Positions 23,119 to 31,851 are shown, counted from the first letter of the stretch. The stretch: 64,000 bases of DNA from Bacteroidales bacterium (GCA_016281315.1 JAEEIJ010000097.1:1-64000), one strand, 5' to 3'. Notes: generated from the letters alone by a model not told the origin. Numbers and translations: made by a program.

Positions 23119-24510
23119 ATGAAAAGGATTCTTAATATCGCTACTGTTTCGGTGATGGCCCTTTCCATGCTTCTGGCTTCGGATCTTGTGGCCCAGACCC
23201 GTTCTTCTTCGAGTTCTACTTCCAGCCGCACTTCGACTTCATCTTCATCTACTCGTTCCAGCAGTTCGAGCTCATCTTCCCGCAGCTCCGGCTCTGTGAG
23301 TTCTTCCAGCACCCGCAGCAGCTCTTCGAGCACCCGCAGCAGCGGCACCGTGAGCTCCAGCGCCCGCACCAGCGGCGGCAGCGCTTCCTCCAGTGTCCGC
23401 TCTTCCGGCAGCTCCTCGAGCACCCGCAGCAGCTCCGGCACTGTGAGCAGCTCTTCGAGCACCCGCAGCAGCGGCACCGTGAGCTCCAGCGCCCGCACCA
23501 GCGGCAGCAGCGCTTCCTCCAGTGTCCGCTCTTCCGGCAGCTCTTCAAGCACCCGCAGCAGCTCCAGCGTGAGCGGCTCCAGCAGCACCCGCAGCAGCGC
23601 TTCCAGCTCCACGGCCGTGCGCTCGTCCAGCAGCGCCAGCACCCGTTCGAGCAACGTGAGCCGCCAGGGACTGTCGAACAGAGTGGCCGAATCGGCCGGT
23701 ACCGTTTCCTCCAGGGAAGCCTACCGCGACGACAACGGCAACTTCCGCTACAACGACGACTTCAGCATCGACGCAAACCACAATATGGTGCGTGTGGCAC
23801 CCCGTAACCGCGATTTCGTGGACTGGAACCACGCCGGTCACTTCTGGAGCGACAGGCCTCACTACTTCGGCTATCGCGTGACCAGCCTGCCTTCTTCCTG
23901 GCGCCGCATCACCCACTGGGGCATCGACTATTACTTCTACAACGGAATCTACTACCGCAGCTACGGCGCCGGTTACGTGATCTGCCGTCCTCCTTTCGGC
24001 ACTCCTCTGGAAGCAGCCATTGACAGGGCCATCCTCCGCGCCATCCGCTTCGCCTACTACTGCGATACCTACCGTACCTACAGCCGCACGTTCGACTACT
24101 ATAACGCCATCGCCCGGCAGAACCTGATCATCGCTCAGCAGAATGCCCGCCTGGCAGCCCAGAATGCAGCCTACGCCATCAACTCCAAGCGCGCCCTCAC
24201 GGCCTATGAACTGGCCGAGAAACTGGGACTCGTCCAGAGTTACGCCTACGCCAATTCGGACTACTTCTATATGGACGGCGTGTTCTACATGGTTTCCGCT
24301 TCCGGACAGTACACCACCATCGTTCCTCCTGCAGGTGCCCTGGTGACCTCGCTCCCGGACGACTACGAAATCATCGTGATGAACGGCATCGAGTACTATA
24401 TGGTAGACAACACCGTCTATCGCACCACCCTCTTCGACGGCCAGCCGTACCTGGAGGTCCTGGGGCAGATGTACGGCTCGCTCTACAACCAGTACAACAT
24501 CTACAGATAA
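23119..24510 (+). CDS. Exported Ser/Arg-repeat protein with DUF6515-like C-terminus
   Basis: The 463-residue product has a signal peptide (to about 25, LLASDLVAQ) and then about 155 residues made almost wholly of Ser, Arg, Thr and Gly in TRSSS/SSSARTSG patterns. A 43-residue block is duplicated. The rest (about 190-463) has Tyr-rich motifs such as YFGYRVTSLPSSWRRITHWGIDYYFYNGIYYRS and later VFYMVSASGQY and VMNGIEYYMVDNTVY, similar to the DUF6515 family found in Bacteroidota. The function is unknown. The basic, disordered N-terminal part could bind polyanions such as LPS or wall polymers. It is followed by a strong terminator and is probably monocistronic or the last gene of the namZ unit. Confidence 0.8.
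   Translation: MKRILNIATVSVMALSMLLASDLVAQTRSSSSSTSSRTSTSSSSTRSSSSSSSSRSSGSVSSSSTRSSSSSTRSSGTVSSSARTSGGSASSSVRSSGSSSSTRSSSGTVSSSSSTRSSGTVSSSARTSGSSASSSVRSSGSSSSTRSSSSVSGSSSTRSSASSSTAVRSSSSASTRSSNVSRQGLSNRVAESAGTVSSREAYRDDNGNFRYNDDFSIDANHNMVRVAPRNRDFVDWNHAGHFWSDRPHYFGYRVTSLPSSWRRITHWGIDYYFYNGIYYRSYGAGYVICRPPFGTPLEAAIDRAILRAIRFAYYCDTYRTYSRTFDYYNAIARQNLIIAQQNARLAAQNAAYAINSKRALTAYELAEKLGLVQSYAYANSDYFYMDGVFYMVSASGQYTTIVPPAGALVTSLPDDYEIIVMNGIEYYMVDNTVYRTTLFDGQPYLEVLGQMYGSLYNQYNIYR
23332..23565 (+). repeat. 129-base in-frame tandem duplication
   Basis: The segment from 23332 recurs from 23461 with few differences, a period of 129 bases or 43 codons. It sits inside the Ser/Arg region and keeps the frame, so copy number can change without breaking the gene. 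Confidence 0.85.
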
Positions 24511-24526
24511 TTATTCGAGCTTTTCC

Positions 24527-24560
24527 AAGGGCGGCCCTCGGCGGTCGCCCTTTTTTTTGT
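24527..24560 (+). terminator. Rho-independent terminator
   Basis: A ten-base-pair stem (24527-24536 with 24543-24552, one G-T pair) is followed by eight or more T. Confidence 0.92.
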
Positions 24561-24596
24561 CTTAACAGCATCGCGGCGTCCCTTCACGACTTCAGG

Positions 24597-24686
24597 GCGT
24601 CCGAGGTGGTCCAGAAAATGGGACACCACGGACAAATACGGCCATTTTCGTCCGCGGTCGGTAATTTTTTGGACCACCGCGGACGC
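24597..24686. repeat. Four-arm palindromic element upstream of pncA
   Basis: Outer arms 24597-24613 and 24670-24686 are inverted copies (16 of 17 matching). Inner cores ACCACGGAC (24625-24633) and GTCCGCGGT (24650-24658) make four alternating arms spaced by 17, 16 and 17 bases. A further inverted pair, GAAAATGG/CCATTTTC, lies at 24614-24621/24642-24649. It abuts the pncA promoter, where a -33 box would lie. Confidence 0.75.
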
Positions 24687-24704
24687 AAATAGCGATTTTT
24701 TATG

Positions 24705-24712
24705 TAAGTTTG
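24705..24712 (+). promoter_or_regulatory. -7 promoter box of pncA
   Basis: TAAGTTTG ends five bases before the pncA ATG, so the transcript is predicted to be leaderless or nearly so. No TTTG stands at 19-21 bases upstream; the palindromic element ends there instead. Confidence 0.65.
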
Positions 24713-24717
24713 CAGTT

Positions 24718-25269
24718 ATGAAAGACTATGCACTGATTGTCGTAGATATGCTCTACGATTTCATTGACGGTTCACTCGCGTGTCAAGGCGCCGAAGAAGC
24801 GGTGACTGCAACGGTGGCCCATATCGGTAAACACCACGACAACCCTATCCTTTTCATCTGTGACCACCATCCGGCCAACCACTCCTCTTTTGCCGCTCAG
24901 GGCGGCCCCTGGCCCCCGCATTGTGTCCAGGGAACGCGCGGCGCTCAAATCCACGATGCGCTGATTCCCTTCGTGGATGAGGATCTGTGCTTTTATAAAG
25001 GCGAGAATCCCGAGCAGGAGCAGTACAGCGGATTTGAAGGCAAGAACAGTGCTGGTCAAAGCCTGGCGGAAGTACTGCAGCTGATGGAGATAGAAAAGGT
25101 TCTCGTATGCGGCATCGCTACGGAGTATTGTGTCCGGAATACCTCGGAAGATTTACTGAAGGCAGGTTTCAAGGTGTCGGTGCTGAAAGAATGCCTGGCT
25201 TATGTGGACGGAGACGGTCACAAAAAAGCCCTCGAGGAAATGGCTTCCGAGGGCATCCGTTTAATCTAG
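24718..25269 (+). CDS. pncA: Nicotinamidase
   Basis: The 183-residue isochorismatase-fold hydrolase converts nicotinamide to nicotinic acid for NAD salvage. The catalytic triad is visible as Asp10 (VVDMLYDF), Lys94 (FYKGE) and Cys138 (GIATEYCVRNT). Metal ligands Asp49, His51 and His68 fit the CDHHP and PPHC segments. The length is slightly shorter than E. coli PncA and typical for Bacteroidota. Its 3' end overlaps the convergent prfB gene by nine bases. Beyond prfB lies pncB, the next pathway enzyme, so the two salvage steps flank a translation factor. Confidence 0.92.
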   Translation: MKDYALIVVDMLYDFIDGSLACQGAEEAVTATVAHIGKHHDNPILFICDHHPANHSSFAAQGGPWPPHCVQGTRGAQIHDALIPFVDEDLCFYKGENPEQEQYSGFEGKNSAGQSLAEVLQLMEIEKVLVCGIATEYCVRNTSEDLLKAGFKVSVLKECLAYVDGDGHKKALEEMASEGIRLI

Positions 25270-26403
25270 GTCGTCCGGGTCCGTGACGGCAGCGCCTTTC
25301 CCCATCAGATAGGTTTTCATAAATTCGTTCAGGTCCCCGTCCAGCACGCCCTGCGTGTCTGCGGTGCTGTATCCGGTGCGCAGATCCTTCACCAGTTTGT
25401 AGGGATGAAGGACATAATTGCGGATCTGGGAGCCCCACTCGATGCGTTTTTTCTGGCCCTCCAGTTCCGCCTGCTTTTCCTGACGCTTCTTCAGTTCAAT
25501 GTCGTACAGCCGGGATTTCAGGATGAGGAGCGCCCGCTGGCGGTTGTCCTGCTGGCTGCGGGTTTCCGTATTCTCCACCATAATTCCCGAAGGGAGGTGC
25601 CGTACGCGGACGCCGGTTTCCACCTTGTTCACGTTCTGGCCGCCGTGGCCGCCGCTGCGGAAGGTGTCCCACTCCAGGTCTCCGGGATTGATTTCGATGT
25701 TAATACTGTCGTCCACCAGCGGATACACGAACACGCTGGAGAAGGTGGTCTGGCGCTTGCCCTGCGCGTTGAACGGGGAAATGCGCACCAGGCGGTGCAC
25801 GCCGTTTTCGGCCTTCAGATAACCGTAGGCGTAATCTCCCTCCACTTCGATGGTGACGCTCTTGATGCCGGCTTCTTCGCCCTCCAGGAGGGAGGTGACC
25901 GTCATCTTGTAACCATTGCGTTCGCCCCAGCGGAGGTACATCCGCATCAGCATCGCGCTCCAGTCATTGGCTTCCGTGCCACCGGCACCGGAATTGATGG
26001 TGAGGACGGCGCCCAGGTTGTCGCCCTCATTCCCCAGCATATTCCTCAGTTCCAGGGCTTCCACGGCTTCTTCCGCCTGGCCGAAAGCCTGGTCCAGTTC
26101 ACGGGTTTCGGGGGTCGCCACGGCTTCGTCTTCGTTGCCGGAAAGGGAATCTTTTGCGAATTCGTACAGGACTTCCAGGTCATCGGCCTGACTCCTGGCC
26201 TTATCATAGTCCGTCACCCAGGACTTGATGCCGGAGAGCTTCTTCAGGAACGCCTCCGCGGCCTTGGGATCGCCCCAGAAGTCCGGAGCCAGCGTCTCCT
26301 GCGTTTTGGCGGCAACTTCCTTCCGCTTCCCGGCAATGTCCAGGCAAGCGTCCAGGGCTTTTACACGCTCCTGCAGGTCCCGTATTTGATCCCACGTTAT
26401 CAT
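25261..26403 (-). CDS. prfB: Peptide chain release factor 2
   Basis: The 380-residue protein releases nascent peptides at UGA and UAA. It shows the RF2 tripeptide SPF (VRISPFNAQGKR) and the catalytic GGQ (SGGHGGQNVNKVETGVR). Full length is in one frame: the N-terminus runs QIRDLQERVKALDACLDIAGKR without the in-frame UGA and slippery CUU that E. coli prfB uses for programmed frameshifting near codon 25. Autoregulation by frameshift is therefore absent. The ATG at 26403 lies nine bases after a TATCTTTG box on the minus strand, giving a leader of only a few bases. It is divergent from pncB and converges on pncA. Confidence 0.95.
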   Translation of the reverse strand: MITWDQIRDLQERVKALDACLDIAGKRKEVAAKTQETLAPDFWGDPKAAEAFLKKLSGIKSWVTDYDKARSQADDLEVLYEFAKDSLSGNEDEAVATPETRELDQAFGQAEEAVEALELRNMLGNEGDNLGAVLTINSGAGGTEANDWSAMLMRMYLRWGERNGYKMTVTSLLEGEEAGIKSVTIEVEGDYAYGYLKAENGVHRLVRISPFNAQGKRQTTFSSVFVYPLVDDSINIEINPGDLEWDTFRSGGHGGQNVNKVETGVRVRHLPSGIMVENTETRSQQDNRQRALLILKSRLYDIELKKRQEKQAELEGQKKRIEWGSQIRNYVLHPYKLVKDLRTGYSTADTQGVLDGDLNEFMKTYLMGKGAAVTDPDDLD

Positions 26404-26412
26404 AAAGACTTA

Positions 26413-26440
26413 CAAAGATACGCAAAAATCATTATCTTTG
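26413..26440. promoter_or_regulatory. Symmetric divergent promoter of prfB and pncB
   Basis: CAAAGATA (26413-26420) is the minus-strand TATCTTTG box for prfB, and TATCTTTG (26433-26440) is the plus-strand box for pncB. They are exactly 12 bases apart, so polymerase can occupy only one at a time. The same layout recurs at 35102-35129. Confidence 0.75.
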
Positions 26441-26456
26441 TAAAAATATACGCAAA

Positions 26457-27962
26457 GTGGACATTATCAACAACGCCTATGTCTCGGACAAGTACCAGTA
26501 CACGATGGGAAAGTCCTATCTGGAATGCGGAAAGCAGGACCAGACAGCCGTTTTCAACCTCTTTTACCGCAAGGCTCCGGAGAACAACAACTGGGCGGTG
26601 GTGAGCGGCACCGAGGAAGTGATAGAGATGGTGCTCAAGCTGGGGTCGGAACCCGAGGAATTCTATGAGAAGTTCCTGCCCGGGGAGGAATACCGCGAAT
26701 TCCGCAAGTACCTGAGCACGATGAAATTCACCGGGGACGTGTACTGTATGCGGGAAGGGGAGATCGCCTTCCCCAACCAGCCCATCGTGACGGTGGTGGG
26801 GCCGATGATCCAGGCCCAGGTGCTGGAAACCCCGATGCTGTGCATCCTGAACCACCAGATGGCCGTGGCCACCAAGGCTTCCCGCGTGTGCCGCAGCACG
26901 GACAAACCCGTGAGCGAGTTCGGCTCCAGAAGGGCCCACGGCCCCTGGGCCGCGGTGTACGGCGGCAAAGCGGCCCAGATCGCCGGCTGCGCCAGCAGCT
27001 CGAACATTCTCACGGGCGCCTTCAACGGCGTGCCGTCCACCGGTACGATGGCCCACAGCTTCATCACCTCCTACGGCTCCACCGTGGAGGGCGAGCACAA
27101 GGCCTTCAGCGACTACATCCGCACCCATAAGGGAGAGAACCTCATCCTCCTGATCGACACATACGACACCCTGAAGTGCGGCGTGAAAAACGCCATCAGA
27201 AGCTTCAAGGAGGCCGGGATCGACGACAATTACGCCCCCGGCTACGGCATCCGCCTGGACAGCGGAGACCTCGCGTACCTCTCGCAGGAAGTGCGCCGCA
27301 TCCTGGACGAGCACGGACTCACCAAGTGCAAGATCTTCGCCACCAACGGCCTGGACGAATACCTCATCACGGACCTGGAGCGCCAGGGCGCCCGCATCGA
27401 CAGCTACGGGGTGGGCGACGCCATCGCCACCTCCAAGGCGGCTCCCTGCTTCGGCAACGTCTATAAACTGGTCCAGATCGACGACGAGCCCGTGATCAAG
27501 CGCAGCGAGGACAAGATCAAGCTCATCAACCCGGGCTTCCAGATTACCTGGCGCATATCGGCCCAGGACAGCGTGAAGGGAAACCGCATCGACGGCTACG
27601 TCTTCAAGGCCGATGTAAGCTGCCTGCGCGGAGACCCGATGGACCTCGCCCTCCAGCACGGGAAAACCGTGACGGTGCGCGACGAATACGATAGCTTCAA
27701 GACCAAAACCTTCGAGGAAGGCGCCTACGAGGCACGTCCTTTGCAACACCAGGTCATCGCCGGCGGCCAGCGTGTGGCCCCGAAACATACCCTTTTGCAG
27801 AAGAGACAGTTCTATAAAGACAATTTGCACCATTTTTCGCCTTCGGAGACGCGTCTGATCAACCCGCACTACTACAAGGTGGACATCTCCGACGCCCTCT
27901 ACGACACCAAGATGGGCATTATCGGCAAGCTGGTGAAGGAAATAGAGAACTTTGAAATATAA
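26457..27962 (+). CDS. pncB: Nicotinate phosphoribosyltransferase
   Basis: The 501-residue cytoplasmic enzyme joins nicotinate to PRPP in the Preiss-Handler NAD pathway. Family segments seen are DKYQYTMGKSYLECG near the start, FGSRRAHGPWAAVYGGKAAQIAGC, NGVPSTGTMAHSFITS with the active-site His, IDTYDTLKCG and GIRLDSGDLAYLS. The start is GTG at 26457 (VDIINNAYVSDKY), since no ATG is near and the family begins here. The promoter box ends 17 bases upstream. It is the first of a run with a nucleoside phosphorylase, LolA-like and clpC, and is divergent from prfB. Confidence 0.93.
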   Translation: MDIINNAYVSDKYQYTMGKSYLECGKQDQTAVFNLFYRKAPENNNWAVVSGTEEVIEMVLKLGSEPEEFYEKFLPGEEYREFRKYLSTMKFTGDVYCMREGEIAFPNQPIVTVVGPMIQAQVLETPMLCILNHQMAVATKASRVCRSTDKPVSEFGSRRAHGPWAAVYGGKAAQIAGCASSSNILTGAFNGVPSTGTMAHSFITSYGSTVEGEHKAFSDYIRTHKGENLILLIDTYDTLKCGVKNAIRSFKEAGIDDNYAPGYGIRLDSGDLAYLSQEVRRILDEHGLTKCKIFATNGLDEYLITDLERQGARIDSYGVGDAIATSKAAPCFGNVYKLVQIDDEPVIKRSEDKIKLINPGFQITWRISAQDSVKGNRIDGYVFKADVSCLRGDPMDLALQHGKTVTVRDEYDSFKTKTFEEGAYEARPLQHQVIAGGQRVAPKHTLLQKRQFYKDNLHHFSPSETRLINPHYYKVDISDALYDTKMGIIGKLVKEIENFEI

Positions 27963-27975
27963 ACCACATAGAACC

Positions 27976-28863
27976 ATGAGAATTCCCGAATCCGAACTCA
28001 TCATCAACGGCGACGGCTCCGTTTTCCATCTCCATATGAAGCCGGAGCAGCTCTCCGACAACGTCATTATGGTGGGAGATCCCGCCCGCGTGGATATGAT
28101 CGGCGAGTACCTCACCGACATTGAATGCCGCAACGCTTCGCGCGAGTTCGTGTCCATCACCGGACGCTACAACGGCACGCGCATCACCGCCCTGTCCCAC
28201 GGCATCGGCCCGGACAACATCGACATCGTGATGACCGAGCTGGACGCCCTGGCGAACGTGGACTTCAAAACCCGCGAGGTGAAGCCCGTCCACCGGGCTC
28301 TGAACATCCTCCGCATCGGCACTTCCGGCGCCCTGCACGCGGACATTCCGCTGGGAAGCTATGTTCTCTCGCACATCAGCGTCGGTTTCGACGGCGTGAT
28401 GAACTGGTACGGCAACCGCGAGAAGGTGACCATTCCCGCCGTGGAAGAAGCGTTCAAGAAGCATATGAACTGGGCCCCGGTGCTGCCATCGCCCTATTTC
28501 GTGAAGGCTTCCCCCAAGATCATCGACCTGATGAAGGACGCCACCATCAAGGGCGTCACCATATCGGCCTGCGGTTTCTACGGCCCTCAGGGACGCGTGG
28601 TCCGCGTTCCGCTCGCCATGCCCAATATGCTGGAGGACATCGAGAGCTTCCGCTTCTCGGACAGCGGGGAAGACTACCGCATCACCAACTTCGAGATGGA
28701 ATCTTCGCCGCTCGCCGGCCTGGCCGCCCACCTGGGCCACAACGCCAGCACGGTGTGCTGCATCATCGCCAACCGTTATCTCCAGAGTTCCAATCCGGAC
28801 TACAAACCGGCCATCCGCAGTCTCGTAGAGCTGTGCCTGGAGCGGATGTCCAGCCTTAAGTAA
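27976..28863 (+). CDS. Nucleoside phosphorylase (uridine phosphorylase-like)
   Basis: The 295-residue protein belongs to the PNP/UDP family, which splits nucleosides with phosphate to base and ribose-1-phosphate. It has VIMVGDPARVDMIGEYL, ISCHGIGPDN-like ALSHGIGPDNIDIVMTEL, LRIGTSGALHADIPLGSYVLS and NFEMESSPLAGLAAHLGH. An in-frame ATG at 27952 falls within pncB, so 27976 is used, 13 bases after the pncB stop. Uridine phosphorylase is the closest named activity. Because it follows pncB directly, it might also split nicotinic acid or nicotinamide riboside, which is inference. Confidence 0.85.
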   Translation: MRIPESELIINGDGSVFHLHMKPEQLSDNVIMVGDPARVDMIGEYLTDIECRNASREFVSITGRYNGTRITALSHGIGPDNIDIVMTELDALANVDFKTREVKPVHRALNILRIGTSGALHADIPLGSYVLSHISVGFDGVMNWYGNREKVTIPAVEEAFKKHMNWAPVLPSPYFVKASPKIIDLMKDATIKGVTISACGFYGPQGRVVRVPLAMPNMLEDIESFRFSDSGEDYRITNFEMESSPLAGLAAHLGHNASTVCCIIANRYLQSSNPDYKPAIRSLVELCLERMSSLK

Positions 28864-29378
28864 TGATGAAAAGAATCCTTGTATTGGCGCTGCTCCTCGT
28901 GGGTTTCACGGCGGGCGCCCAGAGTTTCGAGAGCACCTTTGTCCAGACCAAAACCCTCAAGCTCACGGGAAAGAAAATCGTGAGCGAGGGGAGTATCGTC
29001 TATACGGCCCCCGATAACCTGGCGATGCTCTACACCAAGCCCGACGGCGACTACTTCATCGTGGACGGTCCGCTGCTGCGCTTCGACCTCCGGGGCGTGT
29101 CGCTGGACGTGAACACGGACAACAACAGGACGGTGCGCCTGCAGCGGAACGCCATTATGTACGGCATCCAGGGCAAGTACAAGGAGATTGCCCAGGAGAT
29201 GGAGGCCGATTACACAGAGTCCTCCGTAAAGGGCGGGAAACACGTAGCGATCAAGGTCCGCAAACCTGCTCCCAAGGGGTATACGGGGATGGAACTGGAC
29301 TACAATGCCAAGGGCCGCCTCACCCGGATGGTGCTGGAAGAGGCCGGCGGCATCTCCACAGAATACCTGGTAAAGTGA
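28863..29378 (+). CDS. LolA-like outer-membrane lipoprotein carrier
   Basis: The 171-residue periplasmic protein (signal peptide to about 19, TAGAQ) resembles the LolA-like family in Bacteroidota: an FESTFVQTKTLKLTGKKIVSEG opening, the SIVYTAPDNLAMLYTKPDGDYFIVDG strands and an amphipathic beta half-barrel pattern. LolA shuttles lipoproteins across the periplasm. Its ATG shares bases with the phosphorylase stop region (27976 gene ends at 28863), and clpC begins two bases after it. It is shorter than E. coli LolA, so it may be a paralogue with another acyl cargo. Confidence 0.78.
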   Translation: MMKRILVLALLLVGFTAGAQSFESTFVQTKTLKLTGKKIVSEGSIVYTAPDNLAMLYTKPDGDYFIVDGPLLRFDLRGVSLDVNTDNNRTVRLQRNAIMYGIQGKYKEIAQEMEADYTESSVKGGKHVAIKVRKPAPKGYTGMELDYNAKGRLTRMVLEEAGGISTEYLVK

Positions 29379-29379
29379 T

Positions 29380-31704
29380 ATGGGACTGCAAGTATCCGAA
29401 GATCTGAATAAAATCGTCTCGTATGCACGGGAGGAGGCGATGCGCACGGGCAGCTATGGCATCGGCCCGGACCATCTGTTCCTGGGCCTCATCCGCCACG
29501 AGGAAAACAGCGCCTTCCGCACCGTCCAGAGTATGGGCGTGGAGCCGGCGGAGCTTAAGACCTTCATCGACGACCGTATCCGCACCAACGAGACCATTCC
29601 CTATGAGCAGATAGACCACATCAGCTTTTCCCGGCAGGCCCAGAACGTGCTCAGCATCACCGTGATGGAGGCCACGCGCCTCAAGAGCCCGGAGGCCCGT
29701 CCGGAGCACTTGCTCCTGGCCCTGTGCCGCACGACGGCCAGCTTCGGCCAGGCGTTCCTGCGCGACCACGGCATCGACTACGGCCGCCTGCTCGCTTTTA
29801 TGGAGAACGAGGGGATGCTGCAGCAGCCCGGGCAGCCCAGGCGGGAGGAACAGCCCTCGCAGGGCCCCGACGAAGAACCCGAGGAGAAGAAGCTGGATAT
29901 CGAGGAATTCGCCTACGACCTCACCGCCGCCGCCCGCGACGGGAAACTGGATCCGGTGGTGGGCCGCGACACGGAGATTTCCCGCGTCATCGAGATTCTG
30001 GGCCGGCGGAAGAAGAACAACCCGATGCTCATCGGCGAGCCCGGGGTGGGGAAATCGGCCATCGTGGAGGGGATTGCACAGAAAATCGCCTCCGGGGACA
30101 TCTCGGCCGCCCTGGCAAAAAAACGCATCCTGTCGCTGGACATCGCCAGCGTGGTGGCGGGAACGAAGTACCGCGGCGAGTTCGAGAAACGGCTCAAGAC
30201 AATCATCAAGGAGGCTTCGGAGAATCCGGACATCATCCTTTTCATCGACGAATTCCACACCATCGTGGGGGCCGGCGGCGCTTCCGGCAGCCTGGATGCC
30301 GCCAATATGCTGAAACCCGCCCTGGCCCGCGGGGAATTCCAGTGCATCGGCGCCACCACCCTGGATGAATTCACGAAGATCGTGGAGAAGGACGGCGCCC
30401 TGGACCGCCGCTTCCAGAAGATCGTGGTGGAGCCCACCGGCGTGGCGGAATCCATTGCCATCCTGCAGCACCTGCGTCCCAAATATGAGGAATTCCACGG
30501 AATCAAGTACACGGACGAGGCCGTGGAGGCCGCCGTGCGCCTGACGGACCGCTATATCACGGACAAATCCCTTCCGGACAAAGCCATCGACGCCTTCGAC
30601 GAGGCCGGATCGATGGTGCGTCTGGCCCTTACGAAGAAGAAGGGGAGCGGCCGCGAGGTGGACGCGGAGGACATCGCCACGGTGGTCTCCAAGATGACCG
30701 GAATTCCCGTGAACAAGGTGGCCGAAAGCGAAGGCAACCGCATCGTGAAGATGCGGGAGGTCCTGCAGGCAAGGATCGTGGGACAGGACGAAGCCGTGGA
30801 GACCGTGGTGCGCGCCATCCAGCGGGGACGGGCGGGCCTCAAGGACCCGAACCGGCCGATAGGAACCTTCCTTTTCTTCGGCCCCACCGGCGTGGGAAAG
30901 ACCCAGCTGGCGCGTTCCCTGGCCGAATATCTCTTCGACAGCGAGGAGAACCTGGTGCGCCTGGATATGAGCGAGTATATGGAGAAGTTCAGCGTCTCGC
31001 GCCTGATCGGGGCGCCTCCCGGCTATGTGGGCTATGAGGAGGGCGGCCAGCTCTCGGAGCGCGTGCGCCGCAAGCCCTATTGCGTGGTACTGCTGGACGA
31101 GATAGAAAAGGCCCATCCGGACATTTTCAACCTGCTCCTGCAGGTAATGGACGAGGGCCGGTTGACGGACAGCAACGGCCGCACCGTGGACTTCAAGAAT
31201 ACCATCGTCATTATGACTTCCAACGTGGGAAGCCGCGAGATGGAGGAATACGGCAGCGGAATCGGCTTTGCCACAGCCGGAAAGAATGTGGAAACAGACC
31301 GGAAAGCCGTGGTGGAGAAGGCCGTGAAGAAGGCGTTCCCGCCGGAGTTTATCAACCGGGTGGACGCCCAGGTCTACTTCCATTCGCTGGACAAGGAGGC
31401 CATCGAGCGCATCATCGACATCGAGCTGAAAGATCTGCGCACAAGGGCGCTGGAGGCCGGGTATAAGCTGGTAATCACGCCTTCCGCCAAGCGTTTCGTG
31501 GCCGATGCCGGCTACGATCCCGCCTACGGAGCCCGTCCGCTGAAACGGGCGCTCGTGCGTTATGTGGAGGATCCCGTGTCCGAGTTCATCATCAGCGACC
31601 GCATCCTGGTGTCCAAATCCCGGGAGAAGGGGGCTTTGCGGACGCTCCGCGTGGGGCTCGCAGCGGACAAGGAATCCACCCTGGTGGAGTTGAAGACGGA
31701 CTAA
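29380..31704 (+). CDS. clpC: ClpC/ClpA-type AAA+ unfoldase
   Basis: The 774-residue ATPase unfolds proteins for ClpP. Order: Clp_N double repeat (about 1-150), an acidic Pro/Glu linker, AAA1 with Walker A GEPGVGKSA near 219 and LFIDEFHTI, AAA2 with GPTGVGKTQ near 502 and LLDEIEKAHPD, and a C-terminal small domain. The loop SGIGFATAG near 627 supplies the IGF tripeptide needed for docking to ClpP. No UVR or coiled-coil middle domain is evident, making it shorter than most ClpC and nearer ClpA. It follows the LolA-like gene by one base. Its stop overlaps the minus-strand small gene. Confidence 0.9.
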   Translation: MGLQVSEDLNKIVSYAREEAMRTGSYGIGPDHLFLGLIRHEENSAFRTVQSMGVEPAELKTFIDDRIRTNETIPYEQIDHISFSRQAQNVLSITVMEATRLKSPEARPEHLLLALCRTTASFGQAFLRDHGIDYGRLLAFMENEGMLQQPGQPRREEQPSQGPDEEPEEKKLDIEEFAYDLTAAARDGKLDPVVGRDTEISRVIEILGRRKKNNPMLIGEPGVGKSAIVEGIAQKIASGDISAALAKKRILSLDIASVVAGTKYRGEFEKRLKTIIKEASENPDIILFIDEFHTIVGAGGASGSLDAANMLKPALARGEFQCIGATTLDEFTKIVEKDGALDRRFQKIVVEPTGVAESIAILQHLRPKYEEFHGIKYTDEAVEAAVRLTDRYITDKSLPDKAIDAFDEAGSMVRLALTKKKGSGREVDAEDIATVVSKMTGIPVNKVAESEGNRIVKMREVLQARIVGQDEAVETVVRAIQRGRAGLKDPNRPIGTFLFFGPTGVGKTQLARSLAEYLFDSEENLVRLDMSEYMEKFSVSRLIGAPPGYVGYEEGGQLSERVRRKPYCVVLLDEIEKAHPDIFNLLLQVMDEGRLTDSNGRTVDFKNTIVIMTSNVGSREMEEYGSGIGFATAGKNVETDRKAVVEKAVKKAFPPEFINRVDAQVYFHSLDKEAIERIIDIELKDLRTRALEAGYKLVITPSAKRFVADAGYDPAYGARPLKRALVRYVEDPVSEFIISDRILVSKSREKGALRTLRVGLAADKESTLVELKTD

Positions 31705-31826
31705 AGGGCTTCCGCCTCTTCGAATTCGAGCCCGAGGTCTTTCATCAGACCCTGGAGCGCCTGGAAGGAAGTATTGGAAGAGATGATGTTGGAAAGGATT
31801 TCCTCGTTGTAGCTGGTGTTTTTCAT
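31701..31826 (-). CDS. Small protein (41 residues), unknown
   Basis: This short frame (MKNTSYNEEILSNIISSNTS and on, ending in an acidic EFEEAEAL tail) has signs of a real gene. A minus-strand TACCTTTG box lies at 31859-31852, a purine-rich GAAAGAG stretch precedes the ATG at 31826, and its stop touches the clpC stop in a convergent layout. A longer version from 31901 is rejected because it starts before the promoter. The sequence looks like one or two amphipathic helices with no membrane segment. I do not recognise it; a small regulatory or peptide-precursor role is possible but unproven. Confidence 0.55.
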   Translation of the reverse strand: MKNTSYNEEILSNIISSNTSFQALQGLMKDLGLEFEEAEAL

Positions 31827-31851
31827 AGCTCTTTCATTTTGTTTTCTGCTG

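Noticed and set aside
23200..23650. Regularly repeated DNA that resembles a CRISPR or minisatellite array
   Set aside because: The repeats are in frame within a signal-peptide-bearing gene and encode Ser/Arg/Thr runs; there are no unique spacers.
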